Positions 6,917-11,104 of a stretch of DNA of 11,104 nucleotides are shown here, in pieces. The position numbers and the translations under genes are program-made. Origin of the DNA: an uncultured Clostridia bacterium (GTDB lineage: Bacteria; Bacillota; Clostridia; Christensenellales; UBA1242); NCBI GenBank assembly GCA_944376785.1, contig CALWDV010000034.1:1-11104 (forward strand), given 5' to 3'. The notes beneath the pieces are model-generated. The model searched no databases and was not told where the DNA came from. It saw nothing but the letters and a program-made list of their open reading frames with translations. The stretch's first letter is position 1, and each line of letters starts with the position of its first letter.

Positions 6917-6918
6917 TT

Positions 6919-8025
6919 ATGAGCGAAAAACAAAAATTGGCAGAAAAAATTGTTAACTATTCAATTAAAGCAAAACCAGGAAATAAAGTATTGGTGCTGT
7001 ATAGCGATTGTGATAAGGATTTTTTGGAGCAAATTCAATTAGAAATTTTTAAAGCAAAGGCATTACCATTTTTTAAAGAAATAAATAAAACTTTTAGAAG
7101 AAATGAATTAGAATTTGGTGGTGAAGATTTATACAACAATATGGTTAAACACGATGAAGTGTTGTTTAATAATATGGATTGTATTGTTAGCGTTTTAGGA
7201 AGTGATAACATATTTGAATATGCAAATGTAAATTCTAAAAATAAAGTTTTGTTTGATGCAATTTACACAAAAAACATTATGATTGATATAAGGCTAAAAA
7301 AACGTTGGGTAACTTTGCGTTATCCAACACCTGCTTTTGCTCAACTTGCACAAATGGGAACAAAAGAATTTGAAAAATATTATTTTAATGTTTGCAATTT
7401 AGATTATGCCAAAATGCATAAGGCATGTTTAAATTTAAAAAAACTAATGGAAAAAACTAATAAAGTAAAAATAATTGCACCAAACACAAATTTAGAGTTT
7501 AGCATTAAGGGTATGCCTGCAATAATTTGCAGTGGAGAATGCAATATTCCAGATGGTGAAATTTATTCGGCTCCAATAAAAAACAGTGTTAACGGTGAAA
7601 TTCAATTTAACATTCCTAGCATGAATAATGGCATAGAATTTAATAATATATGGTTAAAATTTGAAGATGGTAAAGTTATTGATTTTAATTGTAATAACAA
7701 TGCTGAATTTGAAAAAATTTTAAATTTAGATGATGGAAGCCGATTTTTAGGTGAATTTTCTTTTGGTATTAATCCTTATGTTAAAAATTATATTCACGAT
7801 ATTTTATTTGATGAAAAAATGTGTGGAAGTTTGCATTTGGCACTTGGAAATGCTTATGATGATTGTTTTAATGGAAATAAAAGCGCATTGCATTGGGATT
7901 TAATTTTAAATCAGTTTGAAAACTTTGGTGGTGGTGAAATTTGGTTTGATAATGTTAAAATTAGAGAGAATGGGCTTTTTATATTACCTGAATTAGTTGC
8001 ACTAAATCCTGAAAACTTGATATAA
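6919..8025 (+). CDS. M29-family metallo-aminopeptidase (AmpS/PepS type)
   Basis: Cytosolic two-metal exopeptidase that removes N-terminal residues from peptides, part of peptide turnover. The 368-residue product is slightly shorter than typical family members of about 400. Expected metal ligands are all present: Glu214 in NIPDGEIYSAP, Glu279 in FLGEFSFG, His306 in GSLHLALGNAY, and His325 and Asp327 in SALHWDLI. The family stretch RW.TLRYPTPAFAQLA at 129-143 is also there, so the enzyme looks intact. The ATG at 6919 was chosen because AAGGAG (6904-6909) stands 9 bases before it. An in-frame ATG at 6868 would add 17 unrelated residues and lies in the T-run of the preceding terminator. I found no convincing promoter; the ribosome binding site is inside a hairpin. 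The gap gene starts 50 bases downstream. Confidence 0.92.
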   Translation: MSEKQKLAEKIVNYSIKAKPGNKVLVLYSDCDKDFLEQIQLEIFKAKALPFFKEINKTFRRNELEFGGEDLYNNMVKHDEVLFNNMDCIVSVLGSDNIFEYANVNSKNKVLFDAIYTKNIMIDIRLKKRWVTLRYPTPAFAQLAQMGTKEFEKYYFNVCNLDYAKMHKACLNLKKLMEKTNKVKIIAPNTNLEFSIKGMPAIICSGECNIPDGEIYSAPIKNSVNGEIQFNIPSMNNGIEFNNIWLKFEDGKVIDFNCNNNAEFEKILNLDDGSRFLGEFSFGINPYVKNYIHDILFDEKMCGSLHLALGNAYDDCFNGNKSALHWDLILNQFENFGGGEIWFDNVKIRENGLFILPELVALNPENLI

Positions 8026-8026
8026 T
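7997..8026 (+). promoter_or_regulatory. Candidate extended -10 promoter for gap
   Basis: TGATATAAT (8018-8026) is a perfect extended -10 element (TGN-TATAAT). A weak -35, TTGCAC, is at 7997-8002 with an 18-base spacer. It overlaps the last codons and the TAA stop of the aminopeptidase gene. It would let gap be transcribed independently, with a leader of about 40 bases. Confidence 0.55.
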
Positions 8027-8044
8027 TAAAATAGGTTAAAAAAA

Positions 8045-8067
8045 CCAAATTATATGTTTTTATTTGG
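8045..8067 (+). promoter_or_regulatory. Short inverted repeat touching the gap ribosome binding site
   Basis: CCAAAT (8045-8050) and ATTTGG (8062-8067) are perfect inverted repeats. The 3' arm overlaps the first bases of the GGAGG ribosome binding site (8066-8070), which is 5 bases before the ATG. The six-bp stem is weak and may be chance. Confidence 0.3.
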
Positions 8068-8075
8068 AGGAAAAA

Positions 8076-9095
8076 ATGAAAAACAACGAAATTAGAATTG
8101 GTATTAATGGTTTTGGAAGAATTGGAAGAATTATTTTAAGATTAACAAAAAATTTTCCAAACATTAAGGTTGTTGGAATTAATGACCCATTCACCGACAT
8201 TAACTATGCAAAATATATGTTGGAATATGACACTGTTCATGGCAGATATGATGGCAAAGTTGAAGTTAAAAATGATTGCCTAGTTGTTGATGGTAACCCA
8301 ATTAAGTTTTATGCAGAAATGGACCCTGCAAACATTGATTGGAAAGGATGTGGTGCAGAATATATTTGTGAAGCAACAGGAAAATTTACAAAAGCTCCTG
8401 ATGCAAGAAAACACCTTGAAGGTGGTGCAAAAAAAGTTATTATAACTGCTCCTGGAAAAGAATGTCCAATGTTTGTTTATGGTGTTAATGAAGATAAATA
8501 TGAAAAAACAATGGACGTTGTTTCAAATGCAAGTTGCACAACAAACTGTTTAGCACCTATTGCAAAAATTTTAAATGATGCATATGGAATTGAGGAAGGT
8601 TTAATGACAACTGTTCACTCAATAACAGCAACACAACTAACTGTTGATGGAAGCAGTAAAAAAGATTGGCGTGGTGGCAGAGCTGCAAGTGCAAACATTA
8701 TTCCATCTTCAACAGGTGCTGCAAAAGCTGTTGGCGTTGTTATTCCAGAACTTAATGGAAAATTAACAGGTATGAGTTTCAGAGTTCCAACTGTTGATGT
8801 TTCAGTTGTTGACTTAACAGTTAGACTTAAAAAAGAAACCACATATGAAGATATTAAAGCAACTGTTAAAAAATATGCTGATGGTAAATTAAAAGATGTT
8901 GTGGGCTACACCGAAGATTCAGTTGTTTCAAGTGATTTTATTGGTGACACTCATGGAAGTGTTTTTGATGCTAATGCAGGAATTATGCTTAGCCCAACAT
9001 TTGTTAAAGTTGTTGCTTGGTATGATAACGAACTTGGATATTCAACACAAGTGTTACGTTTAATTAGCCATATGGCAAAGGTTGATAAAAAATAA
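8076..9095 (+). CDS. gap: Glyceraldehyde-3-phosphate dehydrogenase, type I
   Basis: Cytosolic glycolytic enzyme that oxidises glyceraldehyde-3-phosphate to 1,3-bisphosphoglycerate with NAD. The 339-residue product is full length. The N-terminal nucleotide-binding motif is INGFGRIGR (10-18), followed by NDPFTD (36-41). The catalytic Cys154 is in the signature SNASCTTNCLAP and the partner His181 is in VHSITATQ. SSTGAAKAV, the ELNGKLTGMSFRVPT stretch and the C-terminal WYDNELGYS are also intact. The overall sequence resembles the E. coli GapA-type group. The start was set at ATG 8076 after GGAGG (8066-8070); the in-frame TTG at 8064 would include the ribosome binding site. NAD preference is inferred from the glycolytic-type sequence. 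Other glycolytic genes such as pgk do not follow; a convergent gene begins at once. Confidence 0.96.
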   Translation: MKNNEIRIGINGFGRIGRIILRLTKNFPNIKVVGINDPFTDINYAKYMLEYDTVHGRYDGKVEVKNDCLVVDGNPIKFYAEMDPANIDWKGCGAEYICEATGKFTKAPDARKHLEGGAKKVIITAPGKECPMFVYGVNEDKYEKTMDVVSNASCTTNCLAPIAKILNDAYGIEEGLMTTVHSITATQLTVDGSSKKDWRGGRAASANIIPSSTGAAKAVGVVIPELNGKLTGMSFRVPTVDVSVVDLTVRLKKETTYEDIKATVKKYADGKLKDVVGYTEDSVVSSDFIGDTHGSVFDANAGIMLSPTFVKVVAWYDNELGYSTQVLRLISHMAKVDKK

Positions 9096-9122
9096 AAAAA
9101 GCAAGATTATCTTGCTTTTTTT
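9095..9122. terminator. Shared bidirectional terminator between gap and the CYTH gene
   Basis: AAAAAAGCAAGA, loop TTA and TCTTGCTTTTTT form a 12-bp stem with a T-run on each strand. The loop TTA (9107-9109) is the stop codon of the minus-strand gene, so the right arm is coding sequence of that gene. One hairpin can end both convergent transcripts. Confidence 0.85.
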
Positions 9123-9724
9123 GTTTGTTCTTTTTTATTTTGTTGAAAAAGCATATATGCTTTTTTAACAGAAAAATCCGACCCCATATTAAAATGTAAA
9201 TTTTCTGCAAATTGTTTTAGGTATTCAATTTTTTGTTGTGGTGTTAAGTGTTTTATATCATCAAATTCTTCAATTTCCATAAAGGAGCCGTTTAATCCTT
9301 CCACAGTGCCAACCGTTATTGTAATATTGTTTAATTTATAAAACGCATTTTGTTGTTTTAAAGTTAGCCAGTTGTTTAATTTGGCAGCTGATAAAATTCT
9401 TTTAGTGCTATTTAAATCACTTATTTGTGTTGATATTTTTTCTTCACTTATAACGTTATTGTTGTTGTCTAATATTTTATTTTTAAATACCATTAAATTT
9501 GTTAATTCACTTTTACCTTTTGTTTTAAAAGATCTTATAATTATGCTTGAATCTAATAAATCTTTGTATGATGCTGAATTAATTTCATTTGATCTTAAAG
9601 TTGTAAAATAAGTATCGCAACCAGTAAATTCTTCTGTTTCTTCATAACCTAAACTTACTAATTGTTTTTTTATTTCGTTAATATTTTGAAAAATTTGAAA
9701 TGTTATTTCTGTTTTTTGTGACAT
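9107..9724 (-). CDS. CYTH-domain protein with altered signature residues
   Basis: The 205-residue product resembles the CYTH superfamily (CyaB-type adenylate cyclase, thiamine triphosphatase, tripolyphosphatase-like), whose members hold triphosphates in a beta tunnel. Matching segments are a CDTYFTT strand (36-42), IIIRSF (61-66), VFKNKI (79-84), EGLNGSFMEIE (142-152) and a C-terminal SVKKAYMLF (185-193). The hallmark ExExK at the N-terminus reads E6-x-T8-x-Q10, and the usual Asp before the EGL segment is Gly139, so normal catalysis is doubtful. The start is ATG 9724, 8 bases after GGAGG; an ATG at 9739 overlaps that site and is rejected. It has its own strong promoter and shares a terminator with gap. 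A loss of activity or a changed ligand is inference. Confidence 0.7.
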   Translation of the reverse strand: MSQKTEITFQIFQNINEIKKQLVSLGYEETEEFTGCDTYFTTLRSNEINSASYKDLLDSSIIIRSFKTKGKSELTNLMVFKNKILDNNNNVISEEKISTQISDLNSTKRILSAAKLNNWLTLKQQNAFYKLNNITITVGTVEGLNGSFMEIEEFDDIKHLTPQQKIEYLKQFAENLHFNMGSDFSVKKAYMLFQQNKKEQTKKAR

Positions 9725-9732
9725 TTTAAATT

Positions 9733-9737
9733 CCTCC
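9733..9737 (-). promoter_or_regulatory. Ribosome binding site GGAGG deciding the CYTH start at 9724
   Basis: On the minus strand GGAGG stands 8 bases before the ATG at 9724. The upstream in-frame ATG (9737-9739) shares a base with this site, so it cannot be the start served by it. Confidence 0.8.
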
Positions 9738-9756
9738 ATTTATTTGAATTATTATG

Positions 9757-9785
9757 ATAATAATATAAAATAAAAATAATGTCAA
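9757..9785 (-). promoter_or_regulatory. Strong candidate promoter of the CYTH gene
   Basis: On the minus strand a perfect TTGACA (9780-9785), a 17-base spacer and TATTAT (9757-9762) give one of the best sigma-A matches in the window. The leader would be about 25 bases. Confidence 0.7.
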
Positions 9786-9809
9786 TTAACAAAAAATTCA
9801 TTAATGATG

Positions 9810-9838
9810 TTTAATATTTAATTATTTTATGCTATACT
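9810..9838 (+). promoter_or_regulatory. Candidate promoter of the TM2-mnmA operon
   Basis: TATACT (9833-9838) is preceded by TG one base upstream (9830-9831), an extended -10 element. The -35 is weak (TTTAAT at 9810-9815, 17-base spacer). It points away from the CYTH promoter and its predicted start is about 10 bases before the AAGGAG site at 9852-9857. Confidence 0.55.
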
Positions 9839-9866
9839 ACAAATATGTTTAAAGGAGCATATTGTT

Positions 9867-10364
9867 ATGAAATGTCCAGTTTGTGGTGCTAAAATGGTTG
9901 ATGGCAAAATTTGCAAATATTGCAATGTAACAAGTGAACAAGTTTTGTCGGCTAGTAATAAAGAAGCAAAAAAAGCATTTAAAGAAAAAAGGAAAAATGA
10001 CGTTTGTTACACAACTGATTTACCAAGCGATGTTAATAAAACAAAACTAGTGTTATTAACAATTTTTTTAGGTTGGTTTGGAGTTGGAAATTTTTATGTT
10101 GGTAAAAACATTAAGGGTAGTTTTTGTGCTGTTAGTTTTGGACTAGCAATAATAATTTCCATTTTAAGTTATTGCACCATAAATTACGGAATGGGTGGTA
10201 AAGAAGTTATTGATGTTTTAATGCAAATAATTTCATATTTTATGGTGGTTGATTTGCTTTTGTGGTTCACAGACATTATGGGCTTTATTTTTAAAACATA
10301 TAAAGTTCCTGTTGTTTTGCCAAAGGAAGAAATTAAAATGAAACATCATAGTATTAAAAAATAA
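9867..10364 (+). CDS. Zinc-ribbon and TM2-domain membrane protein
   Basis: The 165-residue product begins with a four-Cys zinc ribbon (CPVCG at 3-7 and CKYC at 16-19). A Lys-rich linker (about 31-43) follows, then a TM2-type domain: the segment LTIFLGWFGVGNFYVGK (64-80) matches the family's FLG..G..[HR]FY.G core. Membrane helices are at about 61-77, 86-104 and 115-143. It is an inner-membrane protein; no biochemical function is established for TM2 proteins of this layout, and I assign none. Zinc ribbons joined to membrane domains are common in Firmicutes. The ATG follows AAGGAG by 9 bases. The mnmA gene starts 14 bases after its stop, so both are probably read from the 9810-9838 promoter. Confidence 0.8.
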   Translation: MKCPVCGAKMVDGKICKYCNVTSEQVLSASNKEAKKAFKEKRKNDVCYTTDLPSDVNKTKLVLLTIFLGWFGVGNFYVGKNIKGSFCAVSFGLAIIISILSYCTINYGMGGKEVIDVLMQIISYFMVVDLLLWFTDIMGFIFKTYKVPVVLPKEEIKMKHHSIKK

Positions 10365-10369
10365 AAGGA
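10364..10369 (+). promoter_or_regulatory. Ribosome binding site of mnmA, overlapping the previous stop codon
   Basis: AAAGGA begins on the last base of the TM2 gene's TAA and stands 9 bases before the ATG at 10379. This packing supports co-transcription and possible translational coupling. Confidence 0.75.
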
Positions 10370-10378
10370 TAAAAAATT

Positions 10379-11104
10379 ATGAAAACTGTTGTTGTTGGAA
10401 TGAGTGGTGGTGTTGATTCTTCTGTTGCAGCTGCGTTACTTAAAGAACAAGGATATAATGTTATTGGTTTGTTTATGCACAACTGGGAAGAAGATGATGA
10501 AGATGGTTGTTGCACTGCTGCACAAGATTGGGAAGATGTTAGAAAAGTTTGTAATAAGTTAAACATTCCATATTATTCTGTTAATTTTGCAAAAGAATAT
10601 ATGGATAGGGTTTTTTCTTATTTTTTAAAAGAATATAGTTTGGGAAGAACGCCAAATCCAGATGTGCTTTGCAACAGAGAAATAAAGTTTGGACCATTTT
10701 TGGAATATGCTTTAAGTTTGGGTGCAGATTATATTGCAACAGGGCATTATTGCGATATTGAGCATAAAGATGGAAAACATTATTTGCTTAAAGCTGTTGA
10801 CGATAATAAAGATCAAACATATTTTTTAAACCAGTTAAGTCAAAAACAATTAGAAAAAGTTTTATTTCCACTTGGAAAGTTAAAAAAACCACAGGTTAGG
10901 GAAATTGCTGAAAAATATGGTTTAAACACTGCCGAAAAAAAAGATAGCACAGGAATTTGTTTTATTGGTGAAAGAAAATTTAGAGAATTTTTAAAAAACT
11001 ATATTCCAGCAAAAAAAGGAAATATTGTTGATTTAGAAGGTAATATTGTTGGAAAACATGATGGTGTTATGTATTACACACTAGGTCAACGCAGAGGACT
11101 TAAT
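10379..11104 (+). CDS. mnmA: tRNA-specific 2-thiouridylase MnmA (3' end outside window)
   Basis: Cytosolic ATP-dependent enzyme that puts sulfur on C2 of the wobble uridine (U34) of Lys, Glu and Gln tRNAs. The frame is open from ATG 10379 to the window end: 242 codons of an expected 350-370. The PP-loop SGGVDS is at 9-14. The two catalytic cysteines are in TPNPDVLCN (Cys98) and STGICFIGE (Cys194), matching Cys102 and Cys199 of E. coli. DQTYFL (145-150) and YTLGQRRGL (233-241) are further family marks. The C-terminal beta domain is mostly cut off. No cysteine desulfurase gene is adjacent in the visible part. It follows the TM2 gene by 14 bases. Confidence 0.96.
   Translation, partial: MKTVVVGMSGGVDSSVAAALLKEQGYNVIGLFMHNWEEDDEDGCCTAAQDWEDVRKVCNKLNIPYYSVNFAKEYMDRVFSYFLKEYSLGRTPNPDVLCNREIKFGPFLEYALSLGADYIATGHYCDIEHKDGKHYLLKAVDDNKDQTYFLNQLSQKQLEKVLFPLGKLKKPQVREIAEKYGLNTAEKKDSTGICFIGERKFREFLKNYIPAKKGNIVDLEGNIVGKHDGVMYYTLGQRRGLN

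Noticed and set aside
6868..6918. Upstream start adding 17 residues to the aminopeptidase
   Set aside because: It lies in the T-run of a terminator, has no ribosome binding site, and the ATG at 6919 has AAGGAG at 9 bases.
8064..8075. TTG start for gap
   Set aside because: The stretch contains the GGAGG ribosome binding site itself, and type I enzymes begin just before the INGFGRIGR motif, as with the ATG at 8076.
10354..10566. Minus-strand ORF opposite mnmA
   Set aside because: It is a Ser-rich mirror of the PP-loop region of mnmA with no supporting signals.
1..11104. Defence system, prophage, CRISPR array or insertion sequence
   Set aside because: No repeats with regular spacers, no terminal inverted repeats, and no nuclease, transposase, integrase or toxin-like motif could be found in any of the genes.
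1..11104. Alternative code with TGA as Trp (Mycoplasma-like)
   Set aside because: Conserved Trp positions in gap, mnmA and the aminopeptidase are TGG and no in-frame TGA interrupts any gene.

Overview
The window is strongly AT-rich DNA with short gaps, strong AAGGAG-type ribosome binding sites, and intrinsic terminators made of A-run/stem/T-run. All nine visible stop codons are TAA, and the recognisable enzymes read Trp from TGG, so the ordinary bacterial code fits. The enzyme set (class II aldolase, M29 aminopeptidase, CYTH protein, TM2 protein, BspA-like repeat protein) suggests a low-GC Firmicute, probably an uncultured, gut-associated Clostridia/Bacilli-type lineage. That placement is inference from composition and gene families. 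I see no mobile element, phage module, CRISPR array, tRNA or rRNA, and no stretch over 300 bases without a gene; the longest gap is 202 bases (3762-3963).

Layout. 1-2736 (+): the 3' part of a long Lys/Glu-rich coiled-coil protein of unknown function, then a 78-residue helical protein, ended by a terminator. 2832-3761 (-): class II fructose-bisphosphate aldolase, convergent with the first pair. 3762-3963: a divergent promoter region. 3964-6838 (+): a GtrB/DPM1-like membrane glycosyltransferase relative that lacks the usual metal-binding motif, then a membrane-anchored surface protein with a duplicated beta domain and BspA-like repeats, ended by a terminator. 6919-9095 (+): an M29 aminopeptidase whose ribosome binding site lies inside a 13-bp stem, then glyceraldehyde-3-phosphate dehydrogenase with its own likely promoter overlapping the previous stop codon. 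9107-9724 (-): a degenerate CYTH-domain protein, convergent with gap and sharing one terminator hairpin with it. 9740-9866: a second divergent promoter region. 9867-11104 (+): a zinc-ribbon/TM2 membrane protein closely followed by mnmA, which runs off the window.

Functionally this is mostly housekeeping: two glycolytic enzymes on opposite strands, peptide turnover, and tRNA wobble thiolation. Interspersed are envelope or structural proteins of unknown role. Several start codons were moved to the ATG that follows the real ribosome binding site (surface protein 4922, aminopeptidase 6919, gap 8076, CYTH 9724). The least explained parts are the modular coiled-coil protein with its small partner, the two family members with missing active-site residues, and the sequestered ribosome binding site upstream of the aminopeptidase.
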